Source: Natronoglomus mannanivorans
Lineage (GTDB): Archaea > Halobacteriota > Halobacteria > Halobacteriales > Natrialbaceae
DNA length: 64,000 nucleotides
Direction of reading: 5' to 3'
NCBI GenBank assembly: GCA_025517485.1
Contig: JAOPKB010000015.1
Span: 62,001 to 126,000, forward strand
Positions 44,141 through 53,990 of this stretch are shown piece after piece. Both the position numbers and the translations under genes were made by a program. Below the pieces are notes generated by a model. The model saw only the letters and a program-made list of their open reading frames with translations. It was not told where the DNA came from and did not search any database. The first letter of the stretch is position 1; each line of letters opens with the position of its first letter.

Positions 44141-44403
44141 ACGTAGCCTCCATTGATGACTCTCCGACTCTCGAGGAGTCCGATAAACTCGAGAGACCAA
44201 TAGCACTGCCAGTCCACGCTGCCCTGACCGACGGGGTAACCCCGTTCTATACTAGTCGGTTTTGGGTCCGATATTGCCTGGACATACAGCGCAGTCTGTC
44301 GATTTTTCCCTGGACATTCTCGTCCAGGCATTCCGCGATCATTCGGTTTGCATGGACGGCCACATTTGTCGACCGGCTCCCGCCACTGGCGATTCGAGAA
44401 CAT
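44137..44403 (-). CDS. Cys-rich 88-residue protein of the conjugation operon
   Basis: From MFSNRQWREP at 44403 to INGGYV. It begins five bases after the stop of the VirD4-like gene, and its stop overlaps the start of the prim-pol-like gene (ATGA). Cys residues cluster in VDKCGRPCKPND and GRECPG, with one more further on (DWQCYW). No family was recognised. The tight coupling on both sides is the main reason to accept it as a gene; it may bind a metal or the DNA being transferred. Confidence 0.6.
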   Translation of the reverse strand: MFSNRQWREPVDKCGRPCKPNDRGMPGRECPGKNRQTALYVQAISDPKPTSIERGYPVGQGSVDWQCYWSLEFIGLLESRRVINGGYV

Positions 44404-44407
44404 AGGG

Positions 44408-47400
44408 TTAATCGAGGAATTTTCGCCCCTCGTGTGAGAGGGTAATACCGGTATAGTAGCGCACGCGTTCTCCGTTACGTGTGGGGCGGTACTCATCGAA
44501 CGTGACGTAGTCACTCAATTTCCGACCAAACCAGGACTTCGAGTACTCTTTCTGGTCATAGGTTGCTGCCCACTCCTGATAGACCGCATAGAGGTCTTCT
44601 TTCGGGATTTCAGCATCCTCCTGTTCAACGACGCACTCTTCGACGAAGGACCCGAAATCGATGTTTTCCGAGCCACTGTCCTGTTTGTCGTCACTGTTTA
44701 GCTTCGAAGACTCTCCAGCGTTAGTCGTCTCAGTTTCAGACTCTGGTTCGTCAATGGATAGGAGTGTCCGGTCAGAGTAGATCGAACTCTCAGCTGAATC
44801 AGTATCCATGGCGTCGGTCTCTTGAACGAGGACCTCGAGAGGGTGGAGTTCTTCATCTCGATAGACACACGCGGATTCCTCCGAGGAGTCGATGACGACG
44901 ATTTCATACTCGCCTGCAGACTGAGAGAGATCCGTCTCAGGAACGAACGGCCGTCTAATCGGGACCCAGTCCTGTTCGAACTCGGATTTACGCTCGTAGA
45001 CGTGCCGTTTGTTGTGTTCGTATACGACGTACTCGTCGGCAGCTCGATCGTAACTGTACACTCCAGGAACGTCGCTTCGAGAGAGGTCATCGAACGACGA
45101 CACAGTCACAAACTCGGTTCCAGCCCCGTTGGTCAGAACGTACATCCCGTCATTCGATGTCCAGACGGACCGTCTCGAGTCGTCACCGGCAGGACGGACA
45201 GCGGTCACACCCTCTCGAGCGTTCGCTCCACCATTGAACATGATATGGGAGTCAGTCGTGTACAGCCGTCTCTCTCCTGACTCGAGTTCATTAACCGGTG
45301 AAGAGAGGATACTCTCGAGGCGGGCAGCGGCCTGTAACTTATCACTGCCAGCCTGGTCAGATGTGGCTACGACGAAGAGAGGAGTATGACCGGCGTTGTG
45401 AGCCCGCTGGAAGTTTCGAAGAACCTTCACCGGTTTTTCGACTGTCGCTGATTCGGCCTCAAGATCAAAGACGTGCGCAGAGTCCGGGTGAATCGCTCGG
45501 CCATCCGGTTTCTCACTCCCATCTTGCGTGAAGATCGTGACGTCGAAGCCGTGCTGTGAGAAGGTCTGCTCGACTGTATACAGTAACTCGTCGTGGGTCT
45601 CACTCCCAGCAGATCGTACATCTCCCGTCTCTGGTTCGGTTGCTGTCTCACCGTCGGCAGTGAGTCGAACGACGATCTCCGAATCCTCTTGCTCGAGTGT
45701 GACCTCGAGAAGGCGTGAACGCTCTCGAATGTCGCCAAGTTCCTCGATCGACGGTGGAGACTCGTTGGCGGCCTCGTACTGAGTACGAAGCGTCTCGTCG
45801 ACAGCCTGGACTGGGACCCAACCGTTCTCATCGCGAACACCACGCTGGAGTTGGACGGTTCGAACGGCTCTCGCGAGTGCAACATCGATATCCGCAGACG
45901 GCAGATCGAACGTCTCACGGACTGCTTCCGACGTCTGACTGCTTGGAGGCACAGACGAGACGGCGCCGTACTCAGTACTCGCCCGATCGTGAATCCGATC
46001 CAGTGCCGCCTGGAACTCCTGCTCTTCGCGAGCGGTAAGTGGATCGTCACTCTCTGGATGACCGGGTGGAATCGGGAGTGGGGCCAGACTGAACGGTTCG
46101 GGACCTGTTTCACCGAACGTCGGGCTCGGCAACCGAACGATCCACTCACCACGGGGAAGCGATCGAATTCGGTTGGCGAACTCGACCGGATCCATATCCT
46201 CGTGGGCCATCACCTTCGCGATCTCGTCATCCACCGCGATCTTCCCGATGATCGGACTGCCGACGTCGTTCAGGACGTTCAGATAGACCTCACGCCCACC
46301 CTTGACATCCAACTGCTCCGGGAACTGCAACGAGAGGCCGACCGAGAGTCGATAACTTCGCCCCTTTTCCAGCAGAGTCGTCATCACGTCGGAGACAGCC
46401 AGACTCGAGGCTTCGTCGATAATGAGGTTGACCACGTAGTCGTCGGGCTTCGCCTGGAGGCTGTCGCCACGCTCTTTCAGTGCATCGTAGAGTTGCGTGA
46501 GAATGACGCCGGTCATCGCCTTCGCGGAGTCATCACGGAGCCCGCTCAGGTCGAACAGGATCACCTTCCGCTCGTCGAGGATCTCCCGGAAGTCGAACTG
46601 CGGGTCGGTATTGTTGAAGATGCGACGGAGGTGCTCGTCCTGAGAGATGTAGTCGAGGCGGTTGCTCACTCCGCCCATCACGGTCGCGAAGCTGTTCGGA
46701 TCGAGTTGCAACTGGCGATCGATCCGCCGGCGGACCTGTGGATTACTCGAGCGTGGCGCCGCTCCCTCTTCGGGCTCGGGTGGGCCAGCCCGCCACAGCT
46801 GATCGACGACGTGCTCGAGCTGGTCGTGAGCGAAGTAGTTCACGCTCTCGCGATACCGACCGTTCTCGCGACCGTATTCTTCGTCGTAGAGCGTTTTGAT
46901 GAGGTACTTGATCAAATTCGGCGCGACGACCGCCCGTTCGTAGCGATCCTCACCCATCACCATCTTCAGGATCTCCCCGTAGTGGTCGGCTTTGTTCTGG
47001 ACGGCGTCGACGCGACGGACGCCGTTCTCGAGCGCCGGCTCGAGATTAAAGAAGGCAAATCCAGGCAGCACGTCGGGAATCGGAAAGTGGAGGACGTTCT
47101 CCTCGAGGTCGCTCATGCCAAATCGACGAGCGTGAGCTCGCATGTAGTCCTGACAAAGGCCGTCGCCTTTCGCGTCGATCAGAACGATCGGCCCGTCAGT
47201 TTCGTCGTAGAGGGAGAGTTTGTCGTTGGTCAGTGACTTCGACTTCCCGCCACCGGTCGTTGCGGCACGGACGTAGTGAGTCGGCAGAAGTGACGGCGGG
47301 ATCCGGACCGGTTCGTCTTCTGGCTCACTGGTTTCGTCGAGCGCGTATCCGATCGCCATCCCGTCTCGGAACTCCTCCATCAGGTCGGGATGTGGCCGTG

Positions 47401-48787
47401 GAAGCGGATTCCGGGACCGCTGTTCGGATCGTGTCCCCCTGCTCCCCTCGACGGTCAGATCCTCGGAGGAGGGAACGATAGTGACGTTCGCCAACTCGTC
47501 GCCGTTCATCACGAGGTCAGGCCGGCACTTCCCGCGACCGGTGACGAACTCGGTATCGAGGACGTTCCGCAGGGCGGCTCGAGCCCGCTTGCGTTTCGTT
47601 CGCTCCAAAACGCCGGCTGAGCGGAGTCGTTTTCCCTCGAGTTCGTAGAACGGTCCGTCGAGTGAGTTTAACGCCTGTGCAAGCTGATCGAGCCGTCTAT
47701 CACTACTCTCGTCAGTGGTCTCGATATCGGTGGGGAGCGCGACTGCCCGAATATTAGTGGTGAACGTCCGCCGTGGATGCTTGGCCCCGATCCGGTCGAT
47801 CCGACCCTGAGCTTCACTCCCAAGAGAGCGCTCGGTGTCCTCCGGGTCGATTTCACCGATTTCGAAGAGTGGGCCGATATATCGCTGGCCAAAGGTATCT
47901 CGGCCGCTTCGGAGGTCTTCCTCTCGAAGTTCGGCATCAGCGATCCAGTTGGACTTGCGCTGCCAGACGACCTGGAACGCGATCGGATACTCGATCTCGG
48001 TCAGATGGTCGATCACCGTCGCCAGCGGTGGCTGCTCGGTGTCGTATTCCGTCGGGTCGGGATCACGGTTCGCGAACGATTTGAGCGTCGTCATCCAGTC
48101 ACGTTTGCGCTCGGCTCGGCCGTGCCACTGAATGCCGATCGGCTCGAGTTCGTCGAGTGGTGGACGAGCGAGAACCGTGCCATCGTCCAAGAGCGTTGGT
48201 TGATCGATCGAAGATGGGAGACTCCGGTTCTGAACCGACTTCACAGACGCATGCTCGAACTCCGCTCCATCCCCGAGAGCGACGTTAGGATCGGATGCAG
48301 ACGTCCCAGTCTCGCTCTGGTCCTCTTCGCTGATCGCCCGCCCGCCATCGGTCACCTCGAGGTCATCCTGGTTCAGAGACTGCTGAGCCTCGTCATCGGA
48401 TGGCTCGTACAGAAGGTTCCCCTGGTCGAGTCGCTCTCGGAACTCTTCTCGCGAATACTCGACCGGCGGGACGAGTTTCTGTGTGAGCTCGAGTTCGCTC
48501 TGAGTGACGTCGAACGTACTCGGATAGATCGTCTTGAGACGTTTCTCGAGCGTCTCGAGGTGGGCTGACTGATCGACACCGTAGTAGAATTCGACTGGCT
48601 CGTCGTTGCCCGTGCTGATCGCGAGAAATTCGAACGTGGGTGGAGACGTATCGGTAAACGGATTCAGGCGGTTGACAATGCCTTCCGCGTCCGAGTTCGT
48701 TAGCTTGTGCAGGCTTTCCAGTGCTGCGGGGATGTCCCCGATTCGAAGGTCCTCCGACGTCGGCGTCACACGGATGTAGTCGCTCAT
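44408..48787 (-). CDS. VirD4/TraG-like coupling ATPase, very large
   Basis: 1459 residues. The ATPase core has Walker A TTGGGKS (about 510-516), then PIVLIDAKGDG, Walker B LIIDEASSL (near 790) and GLSLQFPEQL, the plan of VirD4/TraD/HerA-like DNA pumps. A region of about 500 residues precedes it and one of about 500 follows, with a helix-rich C-terminus (KEDLYAVYQEWAATYDQKEY) resembling the winged helix of phage primases. No membrane helix is obvious. It would hand DNA to the secretion channel. It starts five bases after the VirB4-like stop. Confidence 0.85.
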   Translation of the reverse strand: MSDYIRVTPTSEDLRIGDIPAALESLHKLTNSDAEGIVNRLNPFTDTSPPTFEFLAISTGNDEPVEFYYGVDQSAHLETLEKRLKTIYPSTFDVTQSELELTQKLVPPVEYSREEFRERLDQGNLLYEPSDDEAQQSLNQDDLEVTDGGRAISEEDQSETGTSASDPNVALGDGAEFEHASVKSVQNRSLPSSIDQPTLLDDGTVLARPPLDELEPIGIQWHGRAERKRDWMTTLKSFANRDPDPTEYDTEQPPLATVIDHLTEIEYPIAFQVVWQRKSNWIADAELREEDLRSGRDTFGQRYIGPLFEIGEIDPEDTERSLGSEAQGRIDRIGAKHPRRTFTTNIRAVALPTDIETTDESSDRRLDQLAQALNSLDGPFYELEGKRLRSAGVLERTKRKRARAALRNVLDTEFVTGRGKCRPDLVMNGDELANVTIVPSSEDLTVEGSRGTRSEQRSRNPLPRPHPDLMEEFRDGMAIGYALDETSEPEDEPVRIPPSLLPTHYVRAATTGGGKSKSLTNDKLSLYDETDGPIVLIDAKGDGLCQDYMRAHARRFGMSDLEENVLHFPIPDVLPGFAFFNLEPALENGVRRVDAVQNKADHYGEILKMVMGEDRYERAVVAPNLIKYLIKTLYDEEYGRENGRYRESVNYFAHDQLEHVVDQLWRAGPPEPEEGAAPRSSNPQVRRRIDRQLQLDPNSFATVMGGVSNRLDYISQDEHLRRIFNNTDPQFDFREILDERKVILFDLSGLRDDSAKAMTGVILTQLYDALKERGDSLQAKPDDYVVNLIIDEASSLAVSDVMTTLLEKGRSYRLSVGLSLQFPEQLDVKGGREVYLNVLNDVGSPIIGKIAVDDEIAKVMAHEDMDPVEFANRIRSLPRGEWIVRLPSPTFGETGPEPFSLAPLPIPPGHPESDDPLTAREEQEFQAALDRIHDRASTEYGAVSSVPPSSQTSEAVRETFDLPSADIDVALARAVRTVQLQRGVRDENGWVPVQAVDETLRTQYEAANESPPSIEELGDIRERSRLLEVTLEQEDSEIVVRLTADGETATEPETGDVRSAGSETHDELLYTVEQTFSQHGFDVTIFTQDGSEKPDGRAIHPDSAHVFDLEAESATVEKPVKVLRNFQRAHNAGHTPLFVVATSDQAGSDKLQAAARLESILSSPVNELESGERRLYTTDSHIMFNGGANAREGVTAVRPAGDDSRRSVWTSNDGMYVLTNGAGTEFVTVSSFDDLSRSDVPGVYSYDRAADEYVVYEHNKRHVYERKSEFEQDWVPIRRPFVPETDLSQSAGEYEIVVIDSSEESACVYRDEELHPLEVLVQETDAMDTDSAESSIYSDRTLLSIDEPESETETTNAGESSKLNSDDKQDSGSENIDFGSFVEECVVEQEDAEIPKEDLYAVYQEWAATYDQKEYSKSWFGRKLSDYVTFDEYRPTRNGERVRYYTGITLSHEGRKFLD

Positions 48788-48792
48788 CGCTG

Positions 48793-50931
48793 TCAGTCAC
48801 CCCCATCGGACCACGTGAGAACAGACCCATCGTCCGCAGATGAGTCGTCGGTTGTCTCGAGGTCGAGATCGGTCCAGTCCTCGTCTGAAGCGCCGGGAAG
48901 TTCGACCTGAGATTGGTTCTTTGGATCGAAGTCGATCACGCGTTTTTCCTTCTCCATCGCTCGGACCTCGATCCCACGCCACTCGCCGTCGATCCCCACA
49001 AGAGCCTCCGAATACCCGGCTTCCTCGGATCCGGGAACTGCATCCTGAACGAAGCGCATCTGCGCCGAATTCAGACCGAACTCGTCGGCCCACTGGGGAT
49101 CCATCCCGTCGAGGCGGTGGAACTGCTTGATCGCACACTGGTCCAGAATCGCTTCGGCTTCGGCGTGCTGGAAGAACTCGTCGACGGTCTGGGTGACCAT
49201 CCGGATCGACAGATTGTGGTGACGGTGGTGACGGAAGACGATCTCGAGGTACTCGAGACTCGAGGCGTTCTGCATGAGATACCGGGCTTCGTCGATGACG
49301 AAGACGACCTCCTTGTCGGTCTCCTTCGCCCGCTCGTAGACCAGCGTGATCAGTAACTGCATGACGAGACTCGTACTTCCACCGAGACTGCCCTCCTGCT
49401 GGGCGAGGTCGAGGTAGATCACCTTCTCGTCGCGAATATCGAACTCCGTCTGCTGCCCGAGGTTTTCGTACCGGCCGCCCTCGGCAAACGGTCGGAGCTG
49501 GTCGATCAGCCACGTCGCGTCGGACTGTATCTTCCCGGCCTCTTCGTCAGTCCGGACGACGAACGACTCCTGATCGTCGACCATCTCCTCGAGGATATCG
49601 AGGACATCTCGCATCGTCGGACTCTCGTTGTCGTGGGTCGCGATGTCGTCGGTGATTCCGTTCCGAGCGTAGGCTGTCTCAATCGCGTTCTCGAGCGTGG
49701 TCCGTCGATCACCGAGTTGAATGCCTCGGAGGGCGAAGTAGTTCGAGAGGAAGCTCATCACGCTGTCCAGCTTCTCGCGATAGGGGCTGGCGTCGTCACC
49801 CATCGCTCGTTGGACCCGTTCCGGCGTCGGCTTGATCTCGAGCGGATTGAGCCCCATGTTCCCACCCACAGTGATACGGGTCCCGCCGAGCGCTTCACCG
49901 ACGCCGGCCCAGTTGTTCAGCGGCTCGAGGATGATCCCGATGCGGTCCTCGCTCTGTTCGATCGACCGGATGAAGTTCTGCTTGGCACCGAAGGATTTTC
50001 CGGAGCCGGGATCGCCGATCGTGAACATCGCGTAGCCGTTCTCACGGGCGAACGGATCGATCACGACCGGACTCTCGTTCTTCCAGTGAACGCCGACTTC
50101 GACGCCGTCGTCCTCGAGGACCGTCGCATTGTGTGGTGACGCGAGAAGTGCGCCGACGGCGCCGCCGAGCGCGATTGTCTCGCGACCGAAGGGATTCGGA
50201 CCGACAGGAGCAGCAGCCTGTATTGCGAGATCCTGCTTACAGATCGCTGTCTTCGGCGACAATCCGGCCGGTTGCTCACGAAGCCGACTCCGTATAGTTC
50301 GAACCGACTCCCGAAGTTCCTCTTCCGTCTCCGCCCGAACAGTAATGAAGATTCCCTGATCGAAGACGCGACTTCCGTTCTCAACTGCCTTGTACGTCGA
50401 GATCGCCTCGTTCGCACGCTCCTGGAGATACGCTCCGCGAACGCTTCGCTCGAGGTCGGCGTCGACCTGAAGATCGTCGGCGATGCGCTGGAGCTCGTCC
50501 CGTGCTTTCCCCTGATTCTTCGGGACAAAATGAGCTGTCAGGTCGAACTCGACGTCGGTCAGCTCGAAGAGTTCGTTCAGATAGCCGTCTTTGGGATAGT
50601 CCGGGTAGTCAGCGACGTACAGCGTCGACGTCACCTGTTCGTCGACCTCAGCGGTCCGGGTCCCCCAGTCGACGGCCGCGGGTGCGATCAGACTCTTGTG
50701 TCGTTCGGCGAGATCCTCGAGCAACTGTCCTTCGGCGGCCCCAGCCTCGAGCGTCTCGTCGTCGATCAGATCGGATAGCTCGGGCTCGTCGTCGTCCTGC
50801 CAACGACGATAGACTGCGATCCCGAGACCAGCAATCAGACCGACCACGACGAGTACGAGAGCACCCTGAGTCCGGGTGAGCTCACCCAGCGACTGTTGGA
50901 GGACAGTCATGGTCGGACCAACGCTACTCAT
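48793..50931 (-). CDS. VirB4-like ATPase
   Basis: 712 residues from the ATG at 50931, which has GGAGG seven bases upstream; an ATG two codons earlier is also possible. One N-terminal helix (GALVLVVVGLIAGLGIAVYR) is followed by the VirB4 middle domain and the RecA-like core: Walker A GDPGSGKS (about 306-313), FVIDEARYLMQN (Walker B, about 560) and MVTQTVDEF. VirB4 powers pilus assembly and transfer in type IV secretion. The N-terminal helix is unusual for bacterial VirB4 but seen in archaeal forms. It overlaps the upstream gene by eight bases. Confidence 0.92.
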   Translation of the reverse strand: MSSVGPTMTVLQQSLGELTRTQGALVLVVVGLIAGLGIAVYRRWQDDDEPELSDLIDDETLEAGAAEGQLLEDLAERHKSLIAPAAVDWGTRTAEVDEQVTSTLYVADYPDYPKDGYLNELFELTDVEFDLTAHFVPKNQGKARDELQRIADDLQVDADLERSVRGAYLQERANEAISTYKAVENGSRVFDQGIFITVRAETEEELRESVRTIRSRLREQPAGLSPKTAICKQDLAIQAAAPVGPNPFGRETIALGGAVGALLASPHNATVLEDDGVEVGVHWKNESPVVIDPFARENGYAMFTIGDPGSGKSFGAKQNFIRSIEQSEDRIGIILEPLNNWAGVGEALGGTRITVGGNMGLNPLEIKPTPERVQRAMGDDASPYREKLDSVMSFLSNYFALRGIQLGDRRTTLENAIETAYARNGITDDIATHDNESPTMRDVLDILEEMVDDQESFVVRTDEEAGKIQSDATWLIDQLRPFAEGGRYENLGQQTEFDIRDEKVIYLDLAQQEGSLGGSTSLVMQLLITLVYERAKETDKEVVFVIDEARYLMQNASSLEYLEIVFRHHRHHNLSIRMVTQTVDEFFQHAEAEAILDQCAIKQFHRLDGMDPQWADEFGLNSAQMRFVQDAVPGSEEAGYSEALVGIDGEWRGIEVRAMEKEKRVIDFDPKNQSQVELPGASDEDWTDLDLETTDDSSADDGSVLTWSDGGD

Positions 50932-52039
50932 CGTCATCCCTCCGTTCGTGGCCGAGAATCGGCTGTTCGCGGATCACGTCGGCCGCGTTGTCGTACTCGA
51001 GTTCCTTGCCGGTCCAGAACTCCATCGTGAGCAAGAACAATTCGACAGTGGTCAGCCGGCGAGCAGACCAGCCTGGTTCCTTCTGGACGAGTTCGGTCTT
51101 GATAGCACGACAGCGGCGGTCCAGCTTGTCGAACATCTTCGCGCGTAGCTCGGCGTCACTGAGGTCCTCGCGACGCGTCACGAAGGGATTGAACAGGAAG
51201 CCGATCACCGGCAAACCAGTCAGTTGCTCGGCTGGCGATTGTTCGTCGCGGTGGCGACTGTAGACCTCGAACGGACTCACCTGCACGCCGATGAAGTAGC
51301 GAAATTGCTGGGTCCCCTCGAGATCACGGGGGCGCTGATCACGGTACTCACCGAGGAGTTCCTCGAAGATCGGATTCGACGCGACGTCGTCGTCCGTCAA
51401 TCGATCGTCGATCTGATCGATGAGATTCGTGATTGGAAACGGTCGGGTTGTCGCGTGAAACTTCAGTCGAAAATCGAGTTCCGTGTTCGCGAACTCCGCC
51501 GCTTTCCCCTGGGCACGCGCCCAATCGCCGGACATCGCGAAGTCCATATTCCCCGGATCGATCTCGAGGAAGGCTCCCATCGATCCATCCGTGCGTTCGA
51601 TCGCTCTGGCGCCGGGCCAAGCACGTTCGACGTTAGTGAGGTCCTGTGTCCGCTCGTCCGGTGCGAACGGCGTGTAGTTGATCAACCCTCCCTCGTTGTG
51701 GGTTGTGTCAGGTTGCTCGCGAGCGTGTCCGTCTTCGTCGGGAACGTTGTACGTCACTCGTGGCCGCTTGCAGTAATAGCGGTAGACGTCCAGCAACCAC
51801 ACGGATGCAGACAGGTGTGACGGACTGGCGTAGACGGCGGCAACGCCAATGACGACGCCGAGCAAGACGAGTGGTAACACGAGCGCATCGACACCACTCA
51901 GTCCACCCAGTAACAGCCCTGCGATCGGAAATCCGAGGAGAACGTAGACGTCTCCTTCCTCGAGATTGACGATCGGCACGCGATTTTCTTCGCCCAGTTC
52001 GTCCATGATCCGCCGTGAAGCTGCTTCTCGATCTGCCAT
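50924..52039 (-). CDS. Membrane protein of the conjugation operon (VirB3-like start)
   Basis: 371 residues. Two helices near the N-terminus (VYVLLGFPIAGLLLGGLSGV and VLPLVLLGVVIGVAAVYASP) resemble VirB3 or PrgI. The remaining 270 residues are soluble and resemble the N-terminal part of VirB4-type proteins (FRLKFHATTRPFPI, IGVQVSPFEVYS), which would explain its place just before VirB4. In many systems VirB3 and VirB4 are joined or adjacent. Exact family not recognised. Confidence 0.65.
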   Translation of the reverse strand: MADREAASRRIMDELGEENRVPIVNLEEGDVYVLLGFPIAGLLLGGLSGVDALVLPLVLLGVVIGVAAVYASPSHLSASVWLLDVYRYYCKRPRVTYNVPDEDGHAREQPDTTHNEGGLINYTPFAPDERTQDLTNVERAWPGARAIERTDGSMGAFLEIDPGNMDFAMSGDWARAQGKAAEFANTELDFRLKFHATTRPFPITNLIDQIDDRLTDDDVASNPIFEELLGEYRDQRPRDLEGTQQFRYFIGVQVSPFEVYSRHRDEQSPAEQLTGLPVIGFLFNPFVTRREDLSDAELRAKMFDKLDRRCRAIKTELVQKEPGWSARRLTTVELFLLTMEFWTGKELEYDNAADVIREQPILGHERRDDDE

Positions 52040-52041
52040 AG

Positions 52042-53199
52042 TCAGTAGTATCCGGGATCGTTTTCGGTGCGACGATACTGTGGCACGCCCTGCTGGCCGT
52101 AGGCGTCGGCAACCACGTTATCGTGAGTTGTGCCACCGCCACCGCCTCCGCTGCCGCGCCCAGAATTCGTGTCTCCACTTCCGCTCGAGCCACCTCTGGA
52201 GCCGAGTTTCTGTCCAGCAATCTGTCCTGCAGCTGCTTTCGGTCCCCACTGGGCGGCAGTAGCCGCGGCGTAGGGGCCAGCGACTGTCGCGGCGCCAGTG
52301 ACAGCGCCAACCGTTGCTGCACCCTTCGTCACTCCGCCGATGACTCTGGTCGTCAGCGGACTGGCGTAGGCGAACAGTTTCCAGACGAGAATGAGCGAGA
52401 AGACCGGCAGTAAGACGGCGACGAGATAACTGAGAAACGCACTCTCCGGAGCGATTGCAGCGTCAGTCCCGCTCGAGAAGAGGATCTCGTACCCTCTGAA
52501 GAGAATAGCAACGGGGAGTGGCATGATCGCCAGTGGAATGAACCGCATGCAGATGCGTTTGGCAATGTGGGAGATGACCGGGAGACGGCCATAGGCTAAC
52601 GCGACGCCGAGGGGCATCGCGTACAGGTAGATGTACAGGAGGATTTCTCGGATGAAGAAAAGCGCCTGCAGGATCCACATCGCGAACCCACCAACCGTCG
52701 CCATCAACAACGCCAGCATTGGGTTCGTGATCGACACCTCGAGGAAGGTGATGAGGTCGTTCATGAGTTCGTCAAGGGTTGGGACGAGTGCGATCGAGAA
52801 CCCGTTTACAAGGTAGAGGGTAAGGACAGCAGTCCAGTACCAAGTGACAATTAGAAATGCACCAGTCCACGCTGAGCGCTTTGCTTTTCGAGCCTCGTAC
52901 GTACTTCCAAAGTTGAAAATTCGGATCGTGTGTCGTCCCTGCACGCAGACGACCAGTATTAACAACGCAAGTAACGTGATCTCGCCAGCAACGAGCGAAC
53001 TGTATAGATTCGTCCACGGCTCGTTCGTCGGCGAACCAAAAACAAATGAGCCATCTGTTTCAGGAACTGGTGTCCCAAAAATCGACTCCGTGATCTCGTT
53101 ATACCCTTCTGTGAGCCCATCCTGAAACCAACTGATTACCGTCTCGACAGCGTCTTCGAACCATCGCCGCCCGTATTCGGCAAGAGAAAACGCGATCAA
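52042..53199 (-). CDS. Polytopic membrane protein, TrbL/VirB6-like
   Basis: 385 residues. An N-terminal extracellular part, then about six helices (LYSSLVAGEITLLALLILVV to SYLVAVLLPVFSLILVWKLF), and a cytosolic tail of Gly, Ser and Ala (GSRGGSSGSGDTNSGRGSGG). The plan and position match TrbL/VirB6, which forms part of the inner-membrane channel. Similarity is structural rather than by clear motif. It overlaps the lipoprotein gene by four bases and is followed by the VirB3-like gene after two bases. Confidence 0.75.
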   Translation of the reverse strand: MIAFSLAEYGRRWFEDAVETVISWFQDGLTEGYNEITESIFGTPVPETDGSFVFGSPTNEPWTNLYSSLVAGEITLLALLILVVCVQGRHTIRIFNFGSTYEARKAKRSAWTGAFLIVTWYWTAVLTLYLVNGFSIALVPTLDELMNDLITFLEVSITNPMLALLMATVGGFAMWILQALFFIREILLYIYLYAMPLGVALAYGRLPVISHIAKRICMRFIPLAIMPLPVAILFRGYEILFSSGTDAAIAPESAFLSYLVAVLLPVFSLILVWKLFAYASPLTTRVIGGVTKGAATVGAVTGAATVAGPYAAATAAQWGPKAAAGQIAGQKLGSRGGSSGSGDTNSGRGSGGGGGGTTHDNVVADAYGQQGVPQYRRTENDPGYY

Positions 53200-53990
53200 G
53201 CTTTCACCTCGACCTCAATCTCGCACTCGAGTAGATCTTCACCAGTATACGTGACGTTGTACGTTGCGGCCGTATTTTCACCCTGTACGGCGGTTTCGAT
53301 AATCGTTGCAAATTCCCCCTCTGTCGTTTCTGGGGAACAGGAAACATGATCTCCAGCCGGCGAAAATGGCATCGACTGACTGTAAATCACGATCTCACTA
53401 TCTGGAGCGACTGTGACTCCATCTGCATAGCGCCCAATATCATTCTCTGTATCGTAGATACCACTCTCCTCGTAATCATCAGGAGTCGGTCGAGGAACGT
53501 CACCAGAAAACTCCAAACGCGTCACTTCGTCAGACCCAGTTCCAGTGTTCTCGATTGTTACGATGGCTTCTCTCTGAGCTTCACGATCACTCGCCCCCTC
53601 GTACATCGCCTCAGGATGATTCCGCCCGAGCCGAAGATCGGTAATCTGGACGTCCGGTTCGATCACGATCGACTCTCGAGCGTGCTCCTCACCGTCCTCG
53701 AGCCCGAGAATCTCGTACTCACCGGGCTGATAGTCGGTGCCGATCTCGATCGTCTCGCGACTGCTTCCGGTAGAGATGATACGCTCTGCGAAGAGTTCCC
53801 CGTCGGGCCGGATCACGTTTACCTGCTCGACCGGAGACTCCGACGCGAACTCGAGGACGAGAGCCGTTTCGTCGACGAACACGTCATCGAAGACGTGATC
53901 AGAAGACCCAGTGCAGCCACTGAGGGCAGTGATGATGCCAGTTGCGATGCCACCGATAACCGTTCGTCTGGTCCAGTCGTGTGAGTTCAT
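53196..53990 (-). CDS. Twin-arginine lipoprotein of the conjugation operon
   Basis: 264 residues from MNSHDWTRRTVIG at 53990. RR followed by GGIATGIITALSGC gives a twin-arginine leader with a lipobox (LSGC), so the folded protein is exported and lipid-anchored. The mature part is beta-rich with no recognised domain and may be an Ig-like adhesin or a channel subunit. Its ATG overlaps the stop of the upstream surface-protein gene. The longer frame to 54176 runs inside that gene. Confidence 0.8.
   Translation of the reverse strand: MNSHDWTRRTVIGGIATGIITALSGCTGSSDHVFDDVFVDETALVLEFASESPVEQVNVIRPDGELFAERIISTGSSRETIEIGTDYQPGEYEILGLEDGEEHARESIVIEPDVQITDLRLGRNHPEAMYEGASDREAQREAIVTIENTGTGSDEVTRLEFSGDVPRPTPDDYEESGIYDTENDIGRYADGVTVAPDSEIVIYSQSMPFSPAGDHVSCSPETTEGEFATIIETAVQGENTAATYNVTYTGEDLLECEIEVEVKA

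Noticed and set aside
45851..47236. 461-codon plus-strand frame opposite the VirD4-like gene
   Set aside because: No family character, antisense to the ATPase core with all its motifs intact. Shadow frame.
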